This document shows positions 16,141-24,910 of a stretch of DNA of 45,013 nucleotides, piece after piece (positions within the stretch are counted from its first letter, which is position 1; each line of letters begins with the position of its first letter). Under the pieces are notes generated by a model. The model saw only the letters and a list, made by a program, of their open reading frames with translations. It did not search any database and was not told where the DNA came from. The stretch spans positions 1-45,013 of the forward strand of contig JAGWNV010000001.1 of the NCBI GenBank assembly GCA_028872975.1. The letters are read 5' to 3'. The position numbers and the translations under genes were made by a program. This DNA is from Acidobacteriota bacterium (GTDB taxonomy: Bacteria; Actinomycetota; Acidimicrobiia; Acidimicrobiales; UBA8190).

Positions 16141-17543
16141 GCCGGCCGGTGCTCCTCGAGCAGGGCCCGGTACTGCGCGGCGGTCCCCTCGGCGGTGGCC
16201 CCCCACGTGTAGCGCCCGAGCACCCGCTCCCGCCCGCCCCGGCCGAGGCGCTCGGCCAGCGCCGGGTCGTCGAGCACGCGGCGGATCCCCGCCGCCAGGG
16301 CCTCGGGATCGTCGGGGGCCACGAGCAGGCCGGTCTCGCCGTCGGTGCCCACCACCTCGGGGAGGGCCCCGCCCGTGGTGGCCACGAGGGGCACCCCGCA
16401 GGCCATGGCCTCGATGGCCGGGAGCGAGAACCCCTCGTAGAGCGACGGCACCACCGCCACCTCGGCGCTGGCGTAGAGCTCGGCGAGCTCGTCGTCGGTG
16501 ATGCCCGACACGCACCGGACCGCCGGCCCCAGGCCGAGCCGCTCGATGGTCCGGGCCACCCGCCCCCCCTCGGTGGGCCGGCCCACCACGACGAGCTCGA
16601 GGTGGCGCTCGGTGCGGAGCTTGGCCACGGCCTCGAGCAGGGGCACGAGCCCCTTCATGGGGACGTCGCTCGAGGAGGTGACCATCACCCTGCCGGCGTG
16701 GCGGACCACGTCGGGCCGGGGCCGGAACACGGTGTGGTCCACCCCGACGGGCACCACCGTCATCCGGTGGAAGGGGACCCCCATCTGGGCGGCGATGTCG
16801 GCCTTCGACGACTCCGACACCGTGACGACCCTGGGCAGCTGCCGGGCCACGCGCTTTTGCATGTGGAGGAACCCGAACCAGCGCCTCTGGGTCCACCGGC
16901 GGTAGGCGTTCTCGGCCTTGGCCAGGGCGAGCTCCCGGTCGACGGTGATGGGGTGGTGCAAGGTGGTGAGCAGCGGCCAGCCGTCCTCGAGCATCCCGAG
17001 CAGCCCCGAACCGAGGCACTGGTTGTCGTGGACCACGTCGAACTCCCCCCGCCTGGCGGCGAGCAGCTGCCTGGCCCGCAGGGAGAAGGTCCGGGGCTCG
17101 GGGAACCCGGCCGTGCACATCACGGCGAACTCGAGGAGGTCGTGGCGGGAGCGGAACTCCCGGGGGTGGGGGACCCGGAAGGGGTCGGGGTCCCGGTACA
17201 GGTCGAGGCCGGGCACGGGGGTGAAGCCGACGCCGGCCTCGAGGTCGAGATGCGGCCAGGGCTGGCCGGAGAAGACCTCGACGCTGTGGCCGAGGGCGAC
17301 GAGCTCCCGGGTGAGGTGCCGGGTGTAGACGCCCTGGCCCCCACAGCGGGGATTGCCCCGGTAGACGAGGTAGGCGATCCGCAGCCCGCCCGGGCCGGGC
17401 GGTGCGGCGGGCACGGCCGGGGGCACCTCGATGCGGGTGCTGCGCTCCCAGGAGCCACGGATCTCGCCCACCCGGCGGCGCAGGTAGCCGGCCGCGGCGC
17501 CACCTGCGTCCCGCCCCAGCGCCAGCCCCCGCCCCACAGCCAT
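16134..17543 (-). CDS. Glycosyltransferase family 4 protein
   Basis: GT-B fold, retaining. The 469-aa product has an N-terminal extension of about 50 residues, then LRIAYLVYRGNPRCGGQGVY (54-73) for acceptor binding, TVVPVGVDHTVF (262-273), SSDVPMKG (291-298), and the nucleotide-sugar EX7E motif Glu370-Glu378 (EGFSLPAIE). The internal His-rich HHPITVD block (196-202) is typical for GT4. There are no membrane spans. ATG 17543 is preceded by GGGAGG. It is first gene of the GT4-methyltransferase-toroid operon. The sugar and acceptor are unknown. Confidence 0.9.
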   Translation of the reverse strand: MAVGRGLALGRDAGGAAAGYLRRRVGEIRGSWERSTRIEVPPAVPAAPPGPGGLRIAYLVYRGNPRCGGQGVYTRHLTRELVALGHSVEVFSGQPWPHLDLEAGVGFTPVPGLDLYRDPDPFRVPHPREFRSRHDLLEFAVMCTAGFPEPRTFSLRARQLLAARRGEFDVVHDNQCLGSGLLGMLEDGWPLLTTLHHPITVDRELALAKAENAYRRWTQRRWFGFLHMQKRVARQLPRVVTVSESSKADIAAQMGVPFHRMTVVPVGVDHTVFRPRPDVVRHAGRVMVTSSSDVPMKGLVPLLEAVAKLRTERHLELVVVGRPTEGGRVARTIERLGLGPAVRCVSGITDDELAELYASAEVAVVPSLYEGFSLPAIEAMACGVPLVATTGGALPEVVGTDGETGLLVAPDDPEALAAGIRRVLDDPALAERLGRGGRERVLGRYTWGATAEGTAAQYRALLEEHRPAC

Positions 17544-17641
17544 GGCCGGTCAGCCTCCCCCTGATGGTCCCCGAGGCGCAAACGACTGGGGGTAGCGTGT
17601 CCGACGCGGCACCCCGTCCGCTCCCCCGGAGCCGGTCACGC

Positions 17642-18904
17642 ATGGCCATCGAGATCCTGCACCTCTCCACCGTGGTGAAGAGCGCCGTCGTCGCCCGGGA
17701 CGGGGACCGCCTCGGCCGCGTGAGCGACCTCATCGTCCGCCTCGGCGACGCCCCGCACCCGCCCCTGAGCGGCGTCGTGGTCCGCATGGGCGGCCGGGAC
17801 CTCTTCGTCCCCATCGGCCGGGTGGTCTCCCTGGAACCGGGCCGCATGGAGCTGGCCGGCGACCAGGTGAGCCTCCAGCGCTTCGAGCGCCGGCCCGGCG
17901 AGCTGCTCCTCGCCGGGGACCTCCTCGCCCGCCACGTCATCAACCTCTCCGGCGCCCGGCTCATCCGGGCCAACGAGATCGAGCTGGCCAAGGCCGACGG
18001 GCGCTGGGAGGTGGTGGGCGTCGACACGAGCCCCCGGGTGGCCTTCCGCCGCCTCCTGCCCCGGGCCTGGCGGGCCCGGGTCTCCCCCGGCACGCTCGTG
18101 GACTGGGCCACCATCGAGCCCTTCGTGGCCCACGTGCCCTCGGCCCGCCTGCGGATCCCCTACCGCAAGCTGGCCCGGCTGCACCCCGCCCAGATCGCCG
18201 ACCTGGTGGAGGCCGCCTCCCACGAGGAGGGCGAGGAGATCATCGAGGCCGTCGGCCAGGACCGCGAGCTCGAGGCCGACGTCTTCGAGGAGCTCGACGA
18301 CGAGCACCGGGTCGAGTTCGTCCGGAGCCGGTCGGACGCCGAGGCGGCCCGGCTGCTCGCCTCCATGGCCCCCGACGACGCCGCCGACCTGCTCACCGAG
18401 CTCGACCAGGAGCGGCGCTTGCCGGTGCTCAACCTGCTCCCCGCCCCCCAGCAACGCAAGATCCGGGCGCTTCTCAATTACAACCCCGAGACGGCCGGGG
18501 GCCTCATGAGCCCCGACTTCCTCTGCCTGCCCGACTCCATGTCCGTCGACCAGGTCCTCGACCAGGTCCGGGCCAGCAAGGCCCCGCCCGAGGCGCTGGC
18601 CGTGGTCTTCGCCACCGACGGCGAGAGCCGGGTGTCGGGGACGGCCTCGGTGGTGCGCATCCTCCAGGCGCCGAGCGGCTCGCGCCTGGCGGACGTGATC
18701 CGCCCCGACCCCGCCCACGTGCACGCCGACTGGGACCTCCACGCCGTGGTCCGCAAGATGTCGGACTTCAACCTCACGGTGGCCCCCGTGCTCGACGAGG
18801 ACCACCGGACGATGATGGGTGTGGTCACCGTCGACGACGTCCTCGAGCTCCTCGTGCCCTCCGGCTGGCGCCGGGACTTCGGGATGGCCCAGGCAGAGGA
18901 GTAG
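17642..18904 (+). CDS. Soluble PRC-barrel / MgtE N-domain / CBS protein
   Basis: A 420-aa cytosolic protein without membrane spans. About 5-135: two PRC-barrel-like modules (ARDGDRLGRVSDLIVRL, FVPIGRVV). About 175-275: MgtE N-terminal superhelix (LHPAQIADLVE, FEELDDEHRVEF, MAPDDAADLL, LLNYNPETAGGLMSPDF). About 275-410: a CBS pair (SMSVDQVLDQV, FNLTVAPVLDEDHRTMMGVVTVDDVLELL). In MgtE channels this cytosolic unit senses Mg2+ and gates the pore; here the pore domain is absent. The next gene encodes an Nramp-fold transporter. I infer a stand-alone sensor or regulatory subunit. A TAGCGT box at 17593-17598 suggests a promoter with a 35-nt leader. Confidence 0.85.
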   Translation: MAIEILHLSTVVKSAVVARDGDRLGRVSDLIVRLGDAPHPPLSGVVVRMGGRDLFVPIGRVVSLEPGRMELAGDQVSLQRFERRPGELLLAGDLLARHVINLSGARLIRANEIELAKADGRWEVVGVDTSPRVAFRRLLPRAWRARVSPGTLVDWATIEPFVAHVPSARLRIPYRKLARLHPAQIADLVEAASHEEGEEIIEAVGQDRELEADVFEELDDEHRVEFVRSRSDAEAARLLASMAPDDAADLLTELDQERRLPVLNLLPAPQQRKIRALLNYNPETAGGLMSPDFLCLPDSMSVDQVLDQVRASKAPPEALAVVFATDGESRVSGTASVVRILQAPSGSRLADVIRPDPAHVHADWDLHAVVRKMSDFNLTVAPVLDEDHRTMMGVVTVDDVLELLVPSGWRRDFGMAQAEE

Positions 18905-18912
18905 CATGCGGC

Positions 18913-18938
18913 CGGCGCCAGGGCATCGCCCGGCGCCG
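18913..18938 (+). terminator. Hairpin between sensor and transporter genes
   Basis: Arms CGGCGCC (18913-18919) and GGCGCCG (18932-18938) enclose an inner GGGC/GCCC stem with a bulged A18920. That makes an 11-bp helix with a 3-nt loop and no T-tract. It could be a terminator or attenuator in the 207-bp gap before the Nramp-type gene. Confidence 0.4.
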
Positions 18939-19111
18939 CCACGCAGGACGACGGAGGAGCACCGCTGCACGCTGACGGGTCACCTCGACCATCCAAGCGC
19001 GCATGCCCGTCTCCGGAAGGGGCCGCCGGCACCACCGGCGGGTGATCCGGGTAGGGCGTGGGCGCCGACACACGCACGCCCACGACGCCGGCACCGTCGG
19101 GAGGTCCAGCC

Positions 19112-20749
19112 ATGGCCGAAGAGGCCGTCGACACCGAGCACGCGAGCGCCGTCCTCGACGACGCGCACCTCGGGGACATCGTCGGCGCGCTCGGCCGGAT
19201 CAGCCAGCACGACACCGGCGGCCGCCGGGGCTGGGGCGCCCGGCTGCTCACCCTGGCCGCCATCGTCGGCCCCGGCCTCATCGTCATGGTGGGCGACAAC
19301 GACGCCGGCGGCGTCGCCACCTACTCCCAGGCGGGCCAGAACTTCGGCACGAGCCTGCTGTGGACGCTCCTGCTCCTCATCCCCGTGCTCGTCGTCAACC
19401 AGGAGATGGTGGTCCGCCTGGGGGCCGTGACCGGCGTGGGACACGCCCGGCTCATCAAGGAGCGCTTCGGGCGGTTCTGGGGTTGGTTCTCGGTGAGCAA
19501 CCTCTTCGTCCTCGACTTCCTCACCATCGTCACCGAGTTCATCGGCGTCGACCTCGCCCTGTCCTACTTCGGAGTGTCGAAGTACGTCTCGGTGTCGGTG
19601 GCCGCCGCCGGGCTCGTCGCCATCACCGCCACGGGGAGCTTCCGGCGCTGGGAGCGCTTCATGCTCCTGTTCGTGGCCGCCAACTTCCTCGTCATCCCCC
19701 TGGCCGTCTTCAGCCACCCCCACGCCGGGCAGGTGGCCCGCGACTTCGTCGTCCCGGGGATCGCCGGGGGGGTGAGCTCCACCTCGGTACTCCTCGTCAT
19801 CGCCATCGTCGGCACGACCGTCGCCCCCTGGCAGCTGTTCTTCCAGCAGTCGAACATCATCGACAAGCGGATCACCCCCCGGTGGATCAACTACGAGCGC
19901 GCCGACACCGTGCTCGGCTCGGTCGTGACCGTCATCGGTGCCGCCGCCATGGTGGTCACCTGCGCCTTCGCCTTCTCCCACAGCCACTACTTCGGGGCCT
20001 TCACCGACGCCGGCGGCGTGGCCCGGGGCCTCGAGCACCGCTTGGGCTCGCCGTCAGGGGCCCTCTACTCGGTGATCCTCCTGAACGCCTCCATCATCGG
20101 CGCCGCCGCCGTCACCCTCGGGACCTCCTACGCCTTCGGCGACATGTTCGGCGCCCGCCACTCGCTGCACCGGAGCTTCCTCGAGGCGCCGGGGTTCTAC
20201 GCCAGCTTCGCCGGCCTGGTGGCGGTGGCGGCCGGCATCGTCCTCATCCCCCACGCCCCCCTCGGGCTCATCACCACCGCCGTCCAGGCCCTGGCCGGGG
20301 TCCTCCTGCCCTCGGCCTCGGTGTTCCTGCTCCTGCTCTGCAACGACAAGGAGGTGCTCGGGCCCTGGGTGAACCGGCCCTGGCTCAACGCCGTGGCCGC
20401 CCTCGTGATCGGGACCCTCATCGTCCTCTCCCTCATCCTCATGGTGACGACGGTCTTCCCCCACACAGACGTGGTGGTCCTGCTCGTCGGGCTCTTCGCC
20501 GGGCTGGGGGCGGCGCTCGTCGTGGGCGGGTTCGGCTACGCCCGCACCGTCCGCCGGGCGGCCCGGGAGCACACCGTCGACCGCCGGCGCCGGGAGACCT
20601 GGCGCATGCCCCCCCTCGCCCTCCTCGGCCGCCCCGAGTGGACCCGGGGCCGGACCCTCGCCATGCGGGCCATGAGCGGCTACCTGGTGCTGGCCGTGCT
20701 CCTGCTCTTCGTCAAGGCCGGCCAGCTCGGGGCGGGCGGGGCCCACTGA
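19112..20749 (+). CDS. Nramp (SLC11)-fold divalent metal transporter with altered motifs
   Basis: A 545-aa membrane protein with about 11-12 hydrophobic helices. The TM1 block GPGLIVMVGDNDAGG (53-67) aligns with GPG...DPGN: the metal-binding Asp is kept but Pro and Asn are replaced (DAGG). The TM6 block VGTTVAPWQLFFQQS aligns with the MPH motif, which becomes APW, so the transition-metal-selecting Met and the His are missing. Such losses are reported for Nramp-related Mg2+ transporters, and the preceding gene carries an MgtE Mg2+-sensing unit, so Mg2+ is a plausible substrate (inference). ATG 19112 has GGGAGG 7 nt upstream. The last 38 bp overlap the convergent deacetylase gene. Confidence 0.85.
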   Translation: MAEEAVDTEHASAVLDDAHLGDIVGALGRISQHDTGGRRGWGARLLTLAAIVGPGLIVMVGDNDAGGVATYSQAGQNFGTSLLWTLLLLIPVLVVNQEMVVRLGAVTGVGHARLIKERFGRFWGWFSVSNLFVLDFLTIVTEFIGVDLALSYFGVSKYVSVSVAAAGLVAITATGSFRRWERFMLLFVAANFLVIPLAVFSHPHAGQVARDFVVPGIAGGVSSTSVLLVIAIVGTTVAPWQLFFQQSNIIDKRITPRWINYERADTVLGSVVTVIGAAAMVVTCAFAFSHSHYFGAFTDAGGVARGLEHRLGSPSGALYSVILLNASIIGAAAVTLGTSYAFGDMFGARHSLHRSFLEAPGFYASFAGLVAVAAGIVLIPHAPLGLITTAVQALAGVLLPSASVFLLLLCNDKEVLGPWVNRPWLNAVAALVIGTLIVLSLILMVTTVFPHTDVVVLLVGLFAGLGAALVVGGFGYARTVRRAAREHTVDRRRRETWRMPPLALLGRPEWTRGRTLAMRAMSGYLVLAVLLLFVKAGQLGAGGAH

Positions 20750-21482
20750 GGAGCTCCTCGAGCGACACTGCCGCCAGCTCGAGGTCGTCGAGGACGGGCC
20801 CGAGCAACTCGAGCGCCCCCTGGGTACGGCGGGCCGTGCCGGCCGGGGCGTCGACCTCGGTGTCGTGGAGCACCACGATCGCCCCGGGCTCGAGCCGGGG
20901 CGCCAGATGCGCCATGACGGACTCGGCGTCGGGCTCGGCCCACTCGTGGCCGAAGGCCGACCACAGGACCACCTCCATCCCCTGCCGCCTGGCCTCGAGC
21001 ACGGTCCGGGCGGTGAGCTGCCCGTAGGGCGGCCGGAACCACCGGGTCCGCACCCCGCAGGCGTCGAGGGCCTCGACCGCCCGGGCCAGGTCGTCCCTGA
21101 TCCACCGGGGGCTCCGCAGCAGGTGGTGCTCGTGGGAGAAGCCGTGGCTGCCCACGCCGTGTCCCCGGCGGACGATCTCGGCCACGAGCTCGGGATGGGC
21201 CCGGGCCTGGGTCCCGAGCACGAAGAAGGTGGCCCGCATGCCGAGCTCGTCGAGCAGGTCCAAGGTCCGCGGCGTGGTGTCGGGCGAAGGGCCGTCGTCG
21301 AAGGTGAGGGCCACGGCCCGGGCCCGGGCGGGGCCCCGCCACCGGCACAGCCCGGCCGGCAGCGCCCGCACCCACGAGGGGGACCACTGGCCCAGCACGC
21401 ACACGCTCGGCAGGTAGTGCGCCAAGGTGACGCCCGCCCCCACCACCGCCGGGCGCGCCCAGCGGGGGCGCCGCCGTGGCAT
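20712..21482 (-). CDS. Polysaccharide deacetylase (NodB homology domain)
   Basis: Carbohydrate esterase family 4 fold, 256 aa. An N-terminal basic and hydrophobic segment (about 10-32) could be a signal anchor. Catalytic motifs are TFDDGPSP (60-67, base Asp62 and metal Asp63), SHGFSHEHH with metal ligands His113 and His117, RPPYGQ (150-155), a W-rich block, and VLHDTE with the catalytic His. It likely removes N-acetyl groups from peptidoglycan or another surface polymer. ATG 21482 overlaps the MFS stop (TGATG), so it is co-translated in the MarR-MFS operon. Confidence 0.9.
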   Translation of the reverse strand: MPRRRPRWARPAVVGAGVTLAHYLPSVCVLGQWSPSWVRALPAGLCRWRGPARARAVALTFDDGPSPDTTPRTLDLLDELGMRATFFVLGTQARAHPELVAEIVRRGHGVGSHGFSHEHHLLRSPRWIRDDLARAVEALDACGVRTRWFRPPYGQLTARTVLEARRQGMEVVLWSAFGHEWAEPDAESVMAHLAPRLEPGAIVVLHDTEVDAPAGTARRTQGALELLGPVLDDLELAAVSLEELLSGPRPPRAGRP

Positions 21483-22771
21483 CAGGCCGCCCCCATGGCG
21501 GTGCCCGGCTCGTGCTCCTCCACGGCGAGGGGCAGCGGCCGGCGGCGCCTGCCGCCGGTGCCGACGAGGCGTGTCACGACGGCCGCCGCCACCGTGGCGA
21601 ACGCCCCCACCCCGAGGGCGACGCGGGGGCTCGCCGCCTGGCTGATCCACCCCACGAGGGGGCTGCCGATGGGGGTGGTGCCGAGGAAGGCGATGGCGTA
21701 GAGGGCCATGACCCGCCCCCGCATGGCCGGCGCGGCCTGGAGCTGCAAGGTGGCGTTGGCGGTGGCGATGAAGGCGATGGACAGCGCCCCCATGGGCACG
21801 AGCACGACGCCGGCGACGACGAGGGTGGGGCTCAGCGCCACCGCCAGGATGAGCACGCCGAAGCCGATGCCGATGGCGGTGAGCCGCTGCACGCTGGGCC
21901 GGTTCCGCCCGGCGACGACGAGGCCCCCGATCACCGCCCCGCCCCCCATGAGGGAGGTGAGCGCCGAGTACACCCCCGCCCCGCCGTGGAAGGTGAGCTT
22001 GGCCAAGAGCGCCAGGACCACCTGGAAGTTGTAGGCGAGGGTGCCCACCACGGCCACGAGGAGCAGCGGGTCGCGCAGCGCCGGGGTCCCCCACACGTAG
22101 CGGAGCCCCTCGCGCAGCTGGCCCCGGGCCCGGGCCACCGGCGGCGACCGGTGCAGCTCGCCCCGGCGCATGAGCGAGAGCCCGACGATCACCGCCAGGT
22201 ACGAGGCGGCGTTGACCTCGAAGCAGACGGCCAGGCCCACGAAGGCGATGAGGGCCCCGCCGATGGCGGGCCCGATCACCCGCGAGGCGTTCATGACGAC
22301 GCTGTTCAGGCTCACGGCGTTGGGCAGGTCGTCGCGCCCCACCATCTCCATCACGAAGGTCTGGCGGGCCGGGTTGTCCACCATGTTCACGAACCCCAGC
22401 CCGGCGGCGAGGAGGAACACCTCCCAGAGCCGCACCGCCCCCACCGAGGTGAGCAGGCCCAGCACGAGGGCGAGCACCCCCGCCGTCGACTGGGTGGCGT
22501 AGAGCAGCCGCCGCTTGTCGACCCGGTCGGCGACGAGCCCCCCGTAGGTCCCGAAGAGCAGCATGGGGAGGAACTGAAGCGCCGTGACCACCCCGAGGTC
22601 GACGCCCTGGCGGCCCGGCGGGGCCAGGCGGAGCACCAGCCAGGCCTGGGCCACGCTCTGCATCCACGTCCCGCTCACCGAGACGATCTGCGACAGGAAG
22701 TACAGCCGGTAGTTGCGCACCCGCAGCGACCGGAAGGTCTGGTCGCCGAACCGGCGCAGGGCGGGGGTCAC
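21482..22771 (-). CDS. MFS exporter (EntS/MFS_3-like)
   Basis: A 429-aa protein with 12 predicted hydrophobic segments. Family-like features are SLRVRNYRLYFLSQIVS at the start, the WMQSVAQAWL block in TM1-2, the loop 2-3 motif GGLVADRVDKRR, and FVNMVDNPARQTFVMEMV. It resembles the enterobactin exporter/MFS_3 group, which exports small molecules by proton antiport; the substrate is unknown. GTG 22771 overlaps the marR stop (GTGA), so its expression depends on the MarR promoter. Confidence 0.88.
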   Translation of the reverse strand: MTPALRRFGDQTFRSLRVRNYRLYFLSQIVSVSGTWMQSVAQAWLVLRLAPPGRQGVDLGVVTALQFLPMLLFGTYGGLVADRVDKRRLLYATQSTAGVLALVLGLLTSVGAVRLWEVFLLAAGLGFVNMVDNPARQTFVMEMVGRDDLPNAVSLNSVVMNASRVIGPAIGGALIAFVGLAVCFEVNAASYLAVIVGLSLMRRGELHRSPPVARARGQLREGLRYVWGTPALRDPLLLVAVVGTLAYNFQVVLALLAKLTFHGGAGVYSALTSLMGGGAVIGGLVVAGRNRPSVQRLTAIGIGFGVLILAVALSPTLVVAGVVLVPMGALSIAFIATANATLQLQAAPAMRGRVMALYAIAFLGTTPIGSPLVGWISQAASPRVALGVGAFATVAAAVVTRLVGTGGRRRRPLPLAVEEHEPGTAMGAA

Positions 22772-23259
22772 CGTCCTTCCACCAACCGTTCGAGCAGGGG
22801 CACCAGGGAGGCGAGCTGCCTGCGCTCCTCGTCGGAGAGCCGCCGGAGGCGCTTGGCCAGGAAGGCGTTGCGCATGGACCGGATCCGCAGGAGGGTGCGC
22901 AGGCCCTCGGCGGTGACCGCCACCCGCACCACCCGGCCGTCGGCGGGATCGCCGATGCGCCCGATCATCCCGGCCGTCTCGAGCACGGCCACCATCCGCG
23001 TCATGCTCGGCGGCTGCACCTGCTCGGCGGCGGCCAGCTCCCCGAGGGTGGGCGTCCCCAGCCGCTCGGCGGTGGCCAGCGCCGAGATCTGCGAGGGGGT
23101 GAGCCCGCCCGCCACCTGGAGGCGCAGCGGCCGGGCCAGCCGGGTGACCGCCAGCCGCAGCCGGGCGGCCAGCGCCGCCTCGGCGTCGGGGTCGATGGGC
23201 CCGCCCTCAGCCTCGGCCGTCGTCGCCGCCCCTGCCGGTCGCTCCGATGCCACGGTCAT
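22768..23259 (-). CDS. MarR family transcriptional regulator
   Basis: A 163-aa winged-helix regulator. The recognition region is LTPSQISALATAERLGTPTLGELAAAEQVQPPSMTRMV (about 53-90), and the wing is IGDPADGRVVRVAVTAEG. N- and C-terminal helices form the dimer interface. It heads the operon with an MFS exporter, the usual arrangement in which MarR represses its own efflux operon and is released by a ligand. The start ATG 23259 is 8 nt downstream of a TAGAAT -10 element that lies inside the operator. Confidence 0.92.
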   Translation of the reverse strand: MTVASERPAGAATTAEAEGGPIDPDAEAALAARLRLAVTRLARPLRLQVAGGLTPSQISALATAERLGTPTLGELAAAEQVQPPSMTRMVAVLETAGMIGRIGDPADGRVVRVAVTAEGLRTLLRIRSMRNAFLAKRLRRLSDEERRQLASLVPLLERLVEGR

Positions 23260-23267
23260 CGTTCACT

Positions 23268-23281
23268 ATTCTAATTAGAAT
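23268..23281 (-). promoter_or_regulatory. MarR operator overlapping the -10 element
   Basis: ATTCTAATTAGAAT is a perfect 14-bp palindrome and one of the few AT-rich patches in the window. On the minus strand its last half contains TAGAAT (23273-23268), a good -10 element 8 nt from the marR ATG. Binding here would occlude RNA polymerase, so autorepression is expected. Confidence 0.8.
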
Positions 23282-23331
23282 CCCTAACGATCGTGCCGCG
23301 CCGGGGCGGCGGGAGGGCGGCGGCCCGGGTC

Positions 23332-23667
23332 CTAGGGCAGGCGGGGGACGTAGGCGCCGCGGCCCAGGGCGAGGCTCTCGTCGAGGTCCATGCTCTCGTC
23401 CACGCCCCCGGTGACCTCGGTCACCCAGGGGAGCCGGCCCCGGAGGATGCGCTCGACGCCCCCCTGGAGGGTGGACGAGGAGATGGCGCAGGAGCTGCAG
23501 GCCCCCCGGAGCTGGACCTCGACGGCACCCGCCTCGACGTCGAAGGCGACCAGCTCGAGGTCGCCGCCGTCGGCCTGGACGGCGGGCCGCATGAGCTCGA
23601 GGAGCGACCGCAGGTCGGCCTCCCGCTGGGCCCGCTCCTCCTCGGTCAGGGTGTCCACGACCTCCAT
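23332..23667 (-). CDS. NifU C-terminal-domain Fe-S scaffold protein
   Basis: A 111-aa protein consisting of a single NifU-like domain. RPAVQADGGDLELV (27-40) and RGACSSCAISSSTL (54-67) contain the two cluster-binding Cys (57, 60) of the CxxC motif. Such Nfu-type proteins carry and deliver Fe-S clusters. No other suf/isc gene is in the window. It is convergently placed relative to nothing and sits divergent from the thiolase gene with 71 bp between starts. Confidence 0.9.
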   Translation of the reverse strand: MEVVDTLTEEERAQREADLRSLLELMRPAVQADGGDLELVAFDVEAGAVEVQLRGACSSCAISSSTLQGGVERILRGRLPWVTEVTGGVDESMDLDESLALGRGAYVPRLP

Positions 23668-23738
23668 TGTGCCGTGGCCTGGGCCACCGTCGTGCCGCCG
23701 GGAGGTGACCCGGCGCCGGGGCGCGCGATAGTGAACCG

Positions 23739-24908
23739 GTGGGGCAGGACGTGAGCGTGGTGGGCGTGGGCATGACGCCCATGTCCCGGCGGGACCTCGA
23801 CCCGTCCTCCATGGCCCGCCAGGTCGTGGCCGAGGCCCTGGCCGACGCCGGCCTCGGCCCCTCCGAGGTGGGCCTCGTCGTCCTGGCCAACGCCCTGGGC
23901 GGCCGGCTCTGCGACCAGGGCTGCATCCGGGGCCAGGCCTGGCTCCGGGGTGCCGGGCTCGGCACCGCCGCCGTCGTGAACGTGGACAACTCCTGTGCCG
24001 GAGGTTCCTCGGCGCTGCACCTCGGGACGATGGCCGCCCAGAGCGGCGGGTCCCCGGTGCTCGTCGTGGGCGTCGAGAAGATGTGGACGGGCGACCGCGC
24101 CGCCACCCTGGCCGGGATCGAGGACGGCCTCCCCGCCGACGACCGCCACGCCCTCCGGACCCGGCTCGACAACGACTCGGGCAGCATCCTCATGGCGCTC
24201 AACGCCTCCTGGGTGCGCCACCAGGTCGAGGCCCGAAGCACCACCGTCGAGGACGTCGCCGCCACCGCCGCCAAGGCCCGCCGCCAGGCGTCGCAGAACC
24301 CGCTGGCGCAGTTCCCCACGGCGGTGACGGCCGAGGAGGTCCTGGCCTCCCCCGCCGTGGTGGCCCCCCTCACCCGCCTCATGTGCTCCTCGTTCACCGA
24401 CGGGGCCGCCGCCGTGGTGCTGACCGGCGGCAGCGCGCACGGGTCGCCCCGGATCACGGCGAGCGTGCTCCGGTCGGGGACGGGCGACATGGACTACCAC
24501 GACCGGCTCACCGAGACGGCCGAGGTGGCCTGGAAGGAGGCCGCCGTCGGCCCCGGCGACGTCGACGTCGTCGAGCTCCACGACGCCACCAGCGCCGAGG
24601 AGCTGTGGGCCCTCGAGGCGCTCGGCTTCTTCGCCGCCGGCGAGGCCGGCCCCGCCACCCGCCAGGGCCGCACCTCGGCGTCCGGCGCCGGCCCCTACGT
24701 CAACCCGAGCGGGGGACTCGTGGGCCGAGGCCATCCCCTCGGCGCCACCGGGCTCTGCCAGGTGGTGGAGGTCGTGACCCAGCTCCGTGGCCGGGCCGGC
24801 GCCCGCCAGCGGCCCGACAGCGCCGTCGGGGTCGCGGTCAACACCGGCGGGATCCTGGCCGGGCGCGACGCCGCCCTCGTCGCCGTCCACGTGCTCGAGG
24901 CCCGCTGA
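23739..24908 (+). CDS. Thiolase family protein (SCP-x/lipid-transfer type)
   Basis: A 389-aa thiolase-fold protein. The nucleophile Cys86 lies in VDNSCAGGSSALHLG. The His in VVELHDATSAEELWALEALG and the GHPLGATGLCQ motif (near 330) are as in SCP-x-type thiolases. These act in degradation of sterol or branched acyl-CoA or in acyl condensation. There is an insertion (about 125-190) between the core halves. The start GTG 23739 has a GATAGT box 6 nt upstream. It is followed after 2 nt by a KAS III gene, so the two enzymes probably act on the same acyl pathway. Confidence 0.82.
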   Translation: MGQDVSVVGVGMTPMSRRDLDPSSMARQVVAEALADAGLGPSEVGLVVLANALGGRLCDQGCIRGQAWLRGAGLGTAAVVNVDNSCAGGSSALHLGTMAAQSGGSPVLVVGVEKMWTGDRAATLAGIEDGLPADDRHALRTRLDNDSGSILMALNASWVRHQVEARSTTVEDVAATAAKARRQASQNPLAQFPTAVTAEEVLASPAVVAPLTRLMCSSFTDGAAAVVLTGGSAHGSPRITASVLRSGTGDMDYHDRLTETAEVAWKEAAVGPGDVDVVELHDATSAEELWALEALGFFAAGEAGPATRQGRTSASGAGPYVNPSGGLVGRGHPLGATGLCQVVEVVTQLRGRAGARQRPDSAVGVAVNTGGILAGRDAALVAVHVLEAR

Positions 24909-24910
24909 AG

